Source: Liolophura sinensis (lineage: Eukaryota > Mollusca > Polyplacophora > Chitonida > Chitonidae). Taken from it: 64,000 nucleotides of DNA. The notes under the pieces are model-generated. The model made no database searches and was not told the origin of the DNA. It saw only the letters and a list, made by a program, of their open reading frames with translations. The stretch lies in NCBI RefSeq assembly GCF_032854445.1, contig NC_088295.1:14433385-14497384 (forward strand), written 5' to 3'. Positions 37,143 to 60,323 of the stretch are shown piece by piece (positions within the stretch are counted from its first letter, which is position 1; each line of letters opens with the position of its first letter). Position numbers and translations under genes: made by a program.

Positions 37143-37413
37143 GGGGCCTCCTTGGCTCAGTTGGTTAGCGTGCTAGCACAGCGTAATGATCCAAGAATCT
37201 CTCACCAATGCGGTCGCTGTGAGTTCAAGTACAGCTCATGCTGGCTTCCTCTGCGACCGTATGTGGGAAGGTCTTCCAGCAACCTGCAGATGGTTGCGCG
37301 TTTCCCTCGGGCTGTGCCCGGTTTTCACCCAGGGTAATGCTGGCCGCCGTCGTATATGTGAAATATTCTTGAGTACAGCTTAAAACACCAATCAAATAAA
37401 TAAATAAATCACA
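37143..37413 (+). repeat. tRNA-headed SINE, full length with perfect 13-bp target-site duplication
   Basis: The best-preserved copy, and a reference for the family: tRNA-like head with A-box (GGCTCAGTTGG) and B-box (GAGTTCAAGTACAGC), core body, then TTCTTGAGTACAGCTTAAAACACC and an (AAAT)n tail. TTTACATATATTT is repeated exactly at 37130-37142 and 37414-37426. Confidence 0.92.
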
Positions 37414-39701
37414 TTTACATATATTTAAGTACTGTAATGTATAGGGACTTGCAAAGACTTGTGGAAGTAAAGAAAAAGATGTTGGTCCCAGCAAGCAGCA
37501 CATGGGCAGTAACCCCTTACTAAAAGTGTTCAAGTCAAGATAAATATAAAGATTTCACATAGTTTCCAAGCGTTATTACGTCTGGCTGGTAAAACGTGTA
37601 ATTTATCACTTATATCTGAGAAATTCTTTTCATCATGACCAATACATGCATGGCACACTTCTGACATCTATGTCCTTTTTATTAAAACACATTGGTGTTT
37701 AAGAACACACAAACATGTATTTCTAAACACAATTTTATTTCTAATAGAACAATGAAGAAGAAACTTTCAACAGTAAAGCTTAAGATTGGTAAAGCATTGT
37801 AAACAGATTGGTTTTGCAAATGTAAGAAATAACCAGTCAACAAGTGATTTCCCATCCAAACCCAATAAATATGATAACTTGATATTAAAACAATTGGACT
37901 AGTGAATATTGCTACACTGTACCACAGATGTGACACTATTTTGCTAGTATTATGAACAAACATTCTTCCAATAAGCAAGAAACAGAAATACTATGATTTC
38001 CATTTGAAAAAAGAGACCAATTGACAAGCAATAAACTGTATCCAGAGTGAACCATTTATACAAGATGGCTTGCTAAAAGCTGCCTACCATTTACGCTTGA
38101 CATATACATACTCGTACTGTGCTTCACTCTTCTCACTATATGCACTGTATATGTTCATAAAAATGCCACATGGAAATTATGAGGAAAGGGGAAATAAGAC
38201 TTTCATGTATTTTGTTGTTAGTCAGCTGCACCAACAAATACTGAACTTTTCACACAACTAAGACACAAATTTACTCTACACATTTACTCTACGTTTCACT
38301 TTCAGTCACAAATGATGTGAAAAGTAAATTGCACCATGACAGCCATAAAAATAATAAAATAAAAATTTGCACAAAAGTTAAAATAAAAAATAATATAAAG
38401 CAAAAATCAAAAAAAAAACCCACTTATGTTTCACAATAAAAATGATAAAATCAAATCAACAAACTAATAATTCCGCGCACTCAAAAAGGAATTCAACACT
38501 ACAGTACTAATATATGAAGTTTTACAGGTTGTTAAGCACGAACTATTGGTGGTGGTAATGGAAATTGAGATGTGCAAAATACTTGTAGTGACATTCCTTC
38601 AATATACATACATCAGATCCAGGAAATGATATCACAGAACCGTTCTACAAATGGAACAACTAAACTCGTGCAAAACAAGTCAGAACATACATAAATTTAA
38701 ACTTTTTCTTAGGCTGGAGTTTTACCTCCAAAATATAAATAAATATAAATATAAAGACAAAATAGTGTTTTAAGAACATGTCTAGAAGTAGAATAACTGA
38801 TGAGACATACATTTGATGAACCCAAACAATGAGATCAAAATATGAAGCCTCTAAGTAGAAGCTGAACTAAAAATGAACAAAGAACCTCATTGTGAGAAAC
38901 ATCTATCCCTACTCCCAATGCACAAAAAGGCAAAATGAAACAAAAATCATGTTTTGCAAGATGAAGCAAGGACATTAAATTCATCACAGGCAAAATAGAT
39001 TGTCAATTCAAACTCTAACACCCACATGTAAATTCTAAGCAAATTGGTGTTTATGTACTTAAAGCAACTGTCAACATTAAAGCACAGGTACCTGATCACA
39101 TGTATTTAAGTAGAAATATGTTTAGATGTGCCTGTAAATAATCACATTCACTTCACATTTAGTCAACACATGGAATGACATGCAGGACTTACAAATATCA
39201 CATCAAACAGATGGAATGTTTGGATAGTTATTGGTATTTCCCATCATGATACAGTCTCTCAGCACTTGTCATTACAACTTGTTTACAGGAGCAGGATAAG
39301 ACCAGGCTCTCATCATTTGTCATCACTGGGTTGCTTTTTAGAATATGAGAACATTGGCATTAGGGTTTTCTGCATTTCTTTTATAGCTTGGTTTAATTTA
39401 CCCACATGTACAGTATTATTGAGATCACTATCATATACAAACCATTCAACTATTACCATTTGTTGGCCTTTTATGATTCAGTATAAGTGTTGTTCATTTC
39501 AAATACTTCATCGATATCAATTCATGAATCTTCATCTTTGGTGCCTTTAATTTTTGAACATCAGTATATAATTATTACACTATAATAATGTTGTCATCAT
39601 TCCTCCTGTAAGAGAAGTCCTATTTTAACTTAACTTTGATCCAGGGCAGTTTAAACTTGGTTCACCAGGATAATTATAGTTTGGCATACCACTTCAGGCT
39701 A

Positions 39702-52779
<13,078 letters not shown>

Positions 52780-53239
52780 GTTGTACACGTATCAAAATAT
52801 TATAATCCGCTTGAAGATCTTGACAAATCTGTTTACGTCTAAACGATGAACTGTGATGTTGACACTCCGTGTTAAGCCACCGGCTTTCCTGTGATGAGGT
52901 ATCTAACAGCTAAACATGTAATGGGATGATGCGGAACATATGAAAGTCGCCGTCACACTGTCCAAATGCCTTGCATACTAAAGAAAATCTGCATCATGGC
53001 CATGCACCTTTTGTTCTGAACCAATCTGACAACAAATTCCGAGCAAATACTGCTGAAGCCAATCGCTGATTTTCCTTCCAGTTCAGTCCTTATCCTTCAA
53101 TACTGCAACATTAAGCACATTTAAGCAAAATAAAATGCAGTCATTTCAAGCCCTTGGTCTGATTTAAAGCGAAATACACCGAGAATATCCCAATTTGGTT
53201 GTAACTATCAATATTCTTTCACAAAAGTACAAATTATAC

Positions 53240-53420
53240 CCACAAAACGGATATTTTTCTGATCACTTAACCCGTCGCCCTCCGCTCATTACGTTCCGCG
53301 CCATGATGTCACAACGAGGACGACACAGTCACGTGACCGTTGCTAGGGCGCTTGGAAGAGAGGCACCTGCTTCGCAACAGTTTATTCCCAGCCTCCCCAG
53401 TAGCCCACCTGCCTGTACGT
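53240..53420. promoter_or_regulatory. CpG-rich region upstream of the PP1-like gene
   Basis: A CpG-dense patch in a CpG-poor setting, 460-640 bases before the PP1-like ATG. It holds the palindromic E-box GTCACGTGAC (53328-53337) and GTTGCTAGGGCGC (53339-53351), whose left half fits an RFX X-box. Likely the promoter, by position only. Confidence 0.45.
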
Positions 53421-54545
53421 TTAGTGTGTTAGGTGTGCAAACTGGTATCATATAATTACTAGTTAATTATTGGTCGTCTGTTGTTAGTGAAATTATGCGG
53501 TACGATATTCTACTGGTTTTTAAAATGCATTTAAATAACAAGAAGCTAGGCTTACTGGTATTTTGAAAGAGGAGAAGCAGTACGGTCGGTGCGACCCACT
53601 TTTCGTCAAAAAAAAAAAACCTGAAAAAAAAATAAACTTTGTATAAGCCTAAATTTAGTTGTACGTTTAGAAAGGCCCAATAGTATATGTAACATGACTG
53701 ATTCTGAGTAGGCCACCGGTTTTAATAATAAAAAAACTAGAACAGCTTGCAGCTATACAACTTCCAAGCGGTCTGTACACACACCTTTTAGTGTCCACTT
53801 TCTACAACTTTCCCTTTTCTCCACCACAGACCGCTCAAATCTATCAGTTCTATGCTGTTCTAAATAGACCCCAGGTTTGTTTAATATGAGCGAAAAAACA
53901 GACGTAATCCACAGTAGACAATAAATTCTCCGCACAATTGTACTGCATCCCTGTCGGAACCAGATCTCGTATTTTGAACGAAAACAAAACTATTTCAGCA
54001 ATACCCGGCATCACGATCTCCCACAAAGGAGTCATAGTGTGCATACTTGAATCCAAAATTAATTTGATAAGATAATGGTAGTGAGTATACTGGATTTGAA
54101 CCCCAAGGCTGATAGGACTGATAGTTCTCAAATAGCAGTGCTTGGCCACACATATAGGGAGATTGTTCCTTTCACTTACTGTCGCCAGACAGAATTAGAA
54201 TACAAGCCCTGTAGCCCGCACTCTAGTGAATGGGTTTCATGCAGTCTAGCACGAAGCTCCCATGTTATTTGATAGGAGATCTTGTCCACGTATGTACGTA
54301 CGCTTGGGAGGCGGGGAGGTGGGTACGTCATACTTCATACTTTTGATACTTTTTGGTCATAACCTGAAAACTATACCAAATACAAAAATAAATCTTATAG
54401 ATTTGTAATCCTGACGTCAAGGAATACTAGAACAGTACAAAACGTCAATAGGTGCCGACTATGAATAAAAATAATAAGTTTTTAAACGCATTTTAATGGC
54501 AAAACTACCTGTCGTAATTCAAAAATGAAGATCTATAGTTAATCT

Positions 54546-54615
54546 GTCCGCTGTCGTATAAGTGAAATATTCTTGAGTACGGCGTAAAACAACAACAACA
54601 ACAAAAAAAAAAAAT
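54546..54615 (+). repeat. SINE 3' fragment
   Basis: GCTGTCGTATAAGTGAAATA and TTCTTGAGTACGGCGTAAAA then CAACAACAAC and an A run: the last 60 bases of the SINE, with a changed tail. Confidence 0.75.
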
Positions 54616-54731
54616 AATAGATCATAGGAAAAAAAACTAAACCCATGGTTGTCTTCAGCAGGTCTAACTACATCTAATTTCTGTCTTGTTTTTTCAAAAT
54701 TCATCCACAGTCCATGTGACTAAAACGACCA

Positions 54732-54912
54732 ATATTTATTTATTTATTTGATTGATGTTTTACGCTGTACTCAAGAATATTTCACTTATACGACAGCAGG
54801 CAGCATTATGATAGGTGGAAACCGGGCAGAGCCCGGGGGAAACCCACGACCATCCATAGGTTGCTGCAGCCCTTCCCATGTACAGCCGGAGAGGAAGCCA
54901 GCATAAGCAGGC
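54732..54912 (-). repeat. tRNA-headed SINE, tRNA head missing
   Basis: Tail and body well preserved (GCAGAGCCCGGGGGAAACCC), but the copy breaks off at a T run before the tRNA-like part. Confidence 0.85.
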
Positions 54913-56262
54913 CTTTTTTTTTTTAGATTACCATACTGCTCCAATATGGCCGAAAGGGGGAAAGTGGGTTTATACTCCAGCAGGTAGCCCAAGCAATTTG
55001 GTAAGGAACGTGTGTAGAAAGTGAACAGCTGTGACACACAGTTTTCTCGCAAAACGAAACAACAGTTGGCTTAGAAGAAGAAAAATAATTTGAAGGAGAA
55101 AAATAATTATCCAAGCAAAGCTTGGAATCCTAATTGCAATTTATACTAGTACATGTAGTGTCACATCACACATCTCACACCCAGACTCACTGCAGGTGTC
55201 CACATGAAAATAAATATTTATTCACAGATATACTATAAATCTTGGCTGTTTATTTACAGGCCTCGGGAACTTAGAGGCAAAAGTCACTTGACAGCGGGTC
55301 AGAAAAAATGTAGGCCTGCATGACAAAAACCAAAACTACAAGAGCAGGGAAACAGGGTCAGCCAATGCCTGGGGATACATAACCAGTGATGGACTGTACC
55401 GGTACATCAACTGTAGGCCCTACGTTGCTCTCTGGTCTTTGCACAACTTCAGATATACCCGTATGCAGTTAATTTGGTAAATGATTGGAAGCAAAGAGCC
55501 AAGAGACAAAAACCTCATTGACGAAGTTCATACAAGATAAGTACAGGTACAGGATAAGAAATACACAAGACACACTAACTAGAGAACTGGTCCAATTCAA
55601 GTAACCTGGTTTGAGAAACTTTTAGTAGCCATATTGTCCAAAATTTTAACACTTGAAGACCGCCAATTTCATGTTCAATTTAAGCCTTTTGTTAGTCCAG
55701 TGCAGAAAGCATCTCTTCATGTGGCCAAGTCTCTGCAGGCTATTCCATTCACTATTGCTTGTTTCACATTCCATGGTTGTACAAGTATGCTCAAGGTTGT
55801 ACTCCAGAATTTTCACGTTTAGAATACCAGTCAGGTTTGAGAATAGAGGAGAAACCACTGACCTTTGGGCAAGATGAATACCAACACACTTTCCAATGTG
55901 TGGTATAGAAACTTAGTCACCATATTGATGGAAGACCAGTGGTCTTCAAAGAATGTGCAGGACTCCACACCAAGACAACAAATAATAGCAATGATGGCAC
56001 ACACAGTGTATGCCTCATACACATTCATTCACCAAATGATCATTACACCTAAAAACAAGAATTTTTCTATCTTATATAAAAATATTTCAGTCCAAAAAAG
56101 TACAATCATTACCAATACCTTGATGAATTCTCCCCACTCCTCAATTAATTACATGGCACATTGCATACTGCAAGTCAGACAATGGCATTAAACCATAATC
56201 ATTCATTTAGTGAAGCCAGACAAGAAGGAGGACAGCCAGAACATTTCTTTAATGAAAAAACT

Positions 56263-56363
56263 TTTATTAACAGAACACTACATTCTATATAGTATGCACA
56301 AACAAAAAACAACTATGGCTAACACTCCAAATAGCACAGTGCTTTGTCTGCACTGGGTTTATT
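56263..56363 (-). terminator. Poly(A) signals of the 77-aa gene
   Basis: AATAAA on the minus strand at 56363-56358 and again at 56268-56263, 94 and 189 bases past the stop codon. Confidence 0.5.
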
Positions 56364-56456
56364 CAGGTTACAGTCAGCATTGCTTGGTCGGTTCACACAT
56401 CAGGCAACACAACGCGAAGAGGACAACTTTGTTGGATGAGAGCCACTGAATCAAGC

Positions 56457-56509
56457 TCAGTTGTACTTTTCTAATGTGGGGTCATCTTTCACATCTGTGT
56501 CACGTATAA
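56457..56509 (-). CDS. 77-aa gene, exon 4
   Basis: Codes for VIRDTDVKDDPTLEKYN and TGA. Acceptor TTCTGTTGTAG. Confidence 0.8.
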
Positions 56510-59500
56510 CTACAACAGAAAACATATGACTATATCAGCAAACAAAAACAAGGCATTCAGAGAACACAACAGTAGCTGACCTGATTGAGCAGATTGTAAA
56601 ACTGCGTAATGTTCAAATGAGGTGACACATTCAAATAATATCCTCTAAACCAACACACAGAATGACAATGTCACAGAGAGATATTATTCTCTAATTTTAT
56701 ACTGCTAAGGTCTTGCCATTCAATCAACAAGAAAAGCCAAAATTATTACACTGTCACATATATGGCCGTTAATCATATGCATACAGACTGCAGGGCATTG
56801 ACATATGATACAGTTGTAAATTGTTGCAGTGGTAAAAGACGTCATTGTGGGAAGTGATATGCAAAGTCGCGAGCTCACTACATTTGACAATCCATGTACT
56901 ATATGTGGCAATTTCAACCCTGTGAATGGCTGAACAAATTGTTGGTAGTAAAAAATTTCCTTTTGAGGAGTTTAAAAAGCATCTTGCTGGAGTGGTCTTT
57001 GTTAGGCAAATCGCTACCTATAACTGGCCATCTGTGTACTATGGGTAGCCACTGCAATCGTATGATTGGCTGATAAGTACTCAGCTGACAAGAGTAACTG
57101 CCTATGTGGATGATTTAAATCTTCCGTCACAGTCTAGGTAGGCACATGCATCAGTGAGTGACCATGATAATATAGATGTGGAAGGCGTTCTAATGTGTAT
57201 TCCAGAGAAAATGAATTTTTTCTAGAGAACATGTGTTTACTACAAACACAAAGCGATGTTTATATACCTGGTAAATTTTTACATTGAAAGTCTATCAATC
57301 AAATTGACTTCAAAACATTCACAAGGGCAATTAAACTAAAATGTATAAAAAAAAAATCAACTTTCCATCAGTACACCCTATATAGATGTACAGACCATCC
57401 ACGATCCCTTAAACACGACTTTAGACTAGTGAGCCCACCACCCCCAAAAGCTTATCCTTCAATTCCAGCATGAGAGCCTAATACACAAGTGCTAAAAGAA
57501 GTAATAAACCTTCCAACATGTCAAGTACAGATTTCCATTCACAAACTGAAAGCCTTGTCCTTCAACAAAGATCCTGTGGACCTCTTATGTAACTGGAAAT
57601 ATAAACAAACACTACACAAAAGTTGCCTGTATGAGACATATGCAAAACTTTAGCTTTTCATGTACTTATCTCAGATGTCCCAGTTACATACCTGAATAAG
57701 ACAATTTGTATTTGCCAGCATTGGGTCCCAGCTGTTTCCATTTGTATGCACCAACTCCAGCCAGAACTAGTCCTTTTTTTCAAACAACCAAAATTGACAA
57801 ACTTATTACATATAATTATATAGCCAACAAAATCTGCCAACAAAGTGTAATAATACCATTTGAATATGGTCCTTGTAGCCTGTCACAACAGCATGTGCTG
57901 CCTTCTTTAAACAGAGAACAACTTATTTATTTATTTGTTTGATTGATTGCTGTTTTAACTGAACTCAAGAATACTTCTGTTATACGACAACAGCCAGTAT
58001 TATGGTGTAAGGAAACTGGGGGAGAGGAAATCTACAAGCATCTGCAAGATGCTGGCGCACCCCACGTATGACCGGAGAGGAAGCGAGCATGAGCTGGACT
58101 TGAACTCACAGTGACAGCATTGATGACAGGCTCCTCGGTCATTGCGCTGCGCTTGTATGCTAACCCCTTTGTCCACGGAGGCCCCCAGTCAGAGAACAGT
58201 AAAACATATAGAAAAAACGCTAACTTGCAAGGACAACTACAGAGATAAAGAAATAATTACACTAGTTTCAGTTTTTCAACCTACCGAAAACTGATATCAC
58301 TCCAGAAAACATAACCTCTGGAATTTCATTCCATCCTCGTTTAATGAGAGATATCTCTGAAATAATGATAAAGACATCCATATATTGTCAACAGAGTTGA
58401 AAAAAAAACTAACTTTATGTCTTAATTCCACAAGGCAATAAACTCCAGTTACTACCATACATCTGCGATGAGAAGTGCATTAAAAATTACCTGACATGAT
58501 GAAAATTAAAAAATTAAGATAAAAGAAGTTAACCATCACTTTCCTGGTCAAATCAGAGCAATCCTGACAACTAATATTGTACTCTTGAATGTTCGAGATG
58601 CAAACATTGCTACAGGTAGAAAGTAACAAAATTAAGGGGGTGACAACTGCTAATGTATAACCCAAGAAGTTATTTCCCTTGAAGAGGACTTCACTGAATC
58701 ACTCTGAAATGTGTGAGTAGATATTTAAATAACAGAAGTACAGTTACATATTTAAAAGGTATCATGTCAATATGAATTACTATGATACTTTTTTATTTCA
58801 GCAGGTTACAGTTAGAAGGTCATCTGAACTGTATAGGTGAAATTTGCTGCAAATGGTTTGGTAAACAACAGCAAGATCACAGTTTTGTGGTGAAACTTTA
58901 TCAGAAACTGTGTTAACTGCATTTGAACATAACATCAGTGACACAAAGGTTGGTTTAATCTTTTAAAATGATGCAATGCAAGAATTTTTAAACAGATATA
59001 TACTGCACACCAATCCCACCAACCAACAAGTCATTGACAGAAATTTGAAAAGAATGCAAAGTCACTGGTTATCTACTCTCAGGCACAATGTGAGTGACAT
59101 TATGAGATTTTCAAAAAAGCACAGCTTAACATTTTTATTGTTTAACATAACAAGAACCATCAGGAGAGGACTAGTCACATGGGTGATTTCTTTATGCATT
59201 TATGAATATTAATAGCTAAAATGTTGTTTTCAAATTGAGTCTGGTCATATGTAGGCATGGGGATAAGTAGGTCTTTATATTGGCATCTTTTAAGCCAGGA
59301 GTAGAATGACCTTGCAAGAGGGAGCAACTGGGTTTTGTTGACTGGAATCATCTTACAGTGACTTGTCCAAAACTGGGCTTCATTGACTTATATCACAATA
59401 TCATCCACTGGAGTCTCATGTTCGTTTCTCTATACCTTGCCATGTTATCTTTCACCCAATCTGCGAAGGTGACTTATTTAGACAATATTTCACTGCCATG

Positions 59501-60154
59501 TCTACGCAAGTAATGCATGTAGGTATGGGTAAAACAGCAAATACCTGGACGTCCTGGTTTCAGATGGTGTCAATACATAACATAGCCCTGATTAACTCTT
59601 ACACCCAACACATTTAATTGATCTTAAGCACTGGTGTTGGTGTCATTCACGTCTGTCCGAGATTGCTCTAACATAGGTTTGGCAAAAGTTAAGGTAAGGT
59701 GCCCTAGAAGGATGCACAAGGTTTAAGTTATATCATAGTATGTCATTAGGTTTAAAATTTTGAAAGTTTTTCACGTTCTTGTCCATGAGATTGTCTTAAA
59801 AGATAATGCCATATTTAATTAGTGTATGTTATGGCATATTAATCAGTGTAGGTTATAGTTTTCGATATGGCCTGCATGTTCTGGGCATTTTCTGACAAAT
59901 GCCACATCAGGGACACCTTAAGTTAAGTTGTACACCTCAAAAAGTGAACAAGGACGTTTTCAGCAGTGCAGAGCGAATGCAATTATACTGTTGATGGAAT
60001 GAACAGCATCCCAACATGGCTGGGAGTTAAATGCTTGCACAGTCCACTGATAGTAAAATATATGTGCAGCAAACAAAAAATCACACATAAATGCCTATGG
60101 TATTGGGAATGAGAAAACAAACCCACTTTGCGCAGCTTGTCTCGACGCCGCCAT
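56457..60154 (-). CDS. Unrecognised 77-aa single-pass membrane protein, 4 exons (whole span)
   Basis: Exons 60154-60127, 58356-58285, 57772-57692 and 56509-56457 join in frame (all phase 1) to 77 aa. It starts MAASRQAAQ, continues IKRGWNEIPEV, has one hydrophobic segment at about residues 24-43 (VMFSGVISVFGLVLAGVGAY), then a basic and Tyr-containing stretch (YKWKQLGP...GKYKLSYS) and an acidic end (DTDVKDDPTLEKYN). There is no classical signal peptide. I do not recognise the family. Size, charge pattern and the head-to-head partner (GFER, a mitochondrial oxidase) suggest a small inner-membrane protein such as a respiratory-complex accessory subunit, but that is inference. The start codon lies inside a YY1-type site, with A at -3 and G at +4. 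AATAAA at 56363-56358 and 56268-56263 would end the transcript. Exon 1 is only 28 bases and is the least certain part. Confidence 0.78.
57692..57772 (-). CDS. 77-aa gene, exon 3
   Basis: Codes for the second half of the membrane segment and GAYKWKQLGPNAGKYKLSYS. The acceptor sits at the end of an A run (AAAAAAAG|GAC), unusually poor in pyrimidines; donor GTATGT. Confidence 0.78.
57921..58189 (-). repeat. tRNA-headed SINE, full length, diverged, with 9-bp target-site duplication
   Basis: Sits in intron 2 of the 77-aa gene. CAGAGAACA repeats at 57912-57920 and 58190-58198. More diverged than the copy at 37143, hence older. Confidence 0.87.
58285..58356 (-). CDS. 77-aa gene, exon 2
   Basis: Codes for ISLIKRGWNEIPEV and the first half of the membrane segment. 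Acceptor ATTATTTCAG, donor GTAGGT. Confidence 0.8.
60127..60154 (-). CDS. 77-aa gene, exon 1
   Basis: Codes for MAASRQAAQ plus the first base of Lys10. Donor AAA|GTGGGT. Chosen because the ATG context is strong and its phase fits exon 2 exactly; there is no direct proof. Confidence 0.65.
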
Positions 60155-60201
60155 TTTCCTGAGCTTTGAAGGGCGACCACTTGGTTCGTCTTCCGGTTAA
60201 A
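60127..60201. promoter_or_regulatory. Compact bidirectional promoter between the 77-aa gene and GFER
   Basis: Only 46 bases separate the two start codons. CGCCGCCATTTT at 60146-60157 is a YY1 consensus on the minus strand (AAAATGGCGGCG) that includes the minus-strand ATG. CTTCCGG at 60190-60196 is an ETS/GABP-type site. Both motifs are common at animal genes for mitochondrial proteins. No TATA box is visible. Transcript starts are unknown, so the 5' UTRs may overlap. Confidence 0.7.
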
Positions 60202-60323
60202 TGTCACTATGGCCCGCGTCAGACATCACCACGCTTCTTTCGGACTCTGTGGAAGACCAGCCAAGCAAAAAGCCTTGCAGAACGTGTACGGACTTCAAAT
60301 CATGGGCTAAGTTACAGGGAAAG
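60201..60323 (+). CDS. GFER: GFER exon 1: CxxC shuttle segment
   Basis: Residues 1-41, with [18 protein letters not shown] close to human GFER. Donor AAAG|GTTTGT, phase 0. No ATG lies in the 46 bases upstream. Confidence 0.88.

Larger units (their letters stand above)
35031..39701. other. Convergent MGMT / PP1-like intergenic region
   Basis: Holds the MGMT 3' UTR, the SINE at 37143 and A-rich sequence at 38330-38470. The stretch 36300-36560 has more even composition and could be an unrecognised repeat. Confidence 0.5.
53421..56262. other. Intergenic region between the PP1-like and 77-aa genes
   Basis: Two SINE pieces at 54546 and 54732, in opposite orientation 120 bases apart. A tRNA-like B-box (GGGGTTCAAATCC, minus strand) lies near 54100. 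No coding sequence recognised. Confidence 0.5.
56510..60126 (-). other. Introns of the 77-aa gene
   Basis: Introns of 1,770, 512 and 1,182 bases. Intron 2 is half filled by the SINE at 57921. Nothing recognised in introns 1 and 3. Confidence 0.6.

Noticed and set aside
37143-37240. A tRNA gene
   Set aside because: The tRNA-like head with A- and B-boxes is part of a SINE bounded by target duplications and lacks a sound cloverleaf. The same holds for 29565, 43152, 58189 and 63610.
54075-54170. tRNA-like B-box (GGGGTTCAAATCC, minus strand) near 54100
   Set aside because: A loose A-box-like GTGGCCAAGC lies upstream, but I could not build a cloverleaf or find a second copy; possibly an old SINE head.
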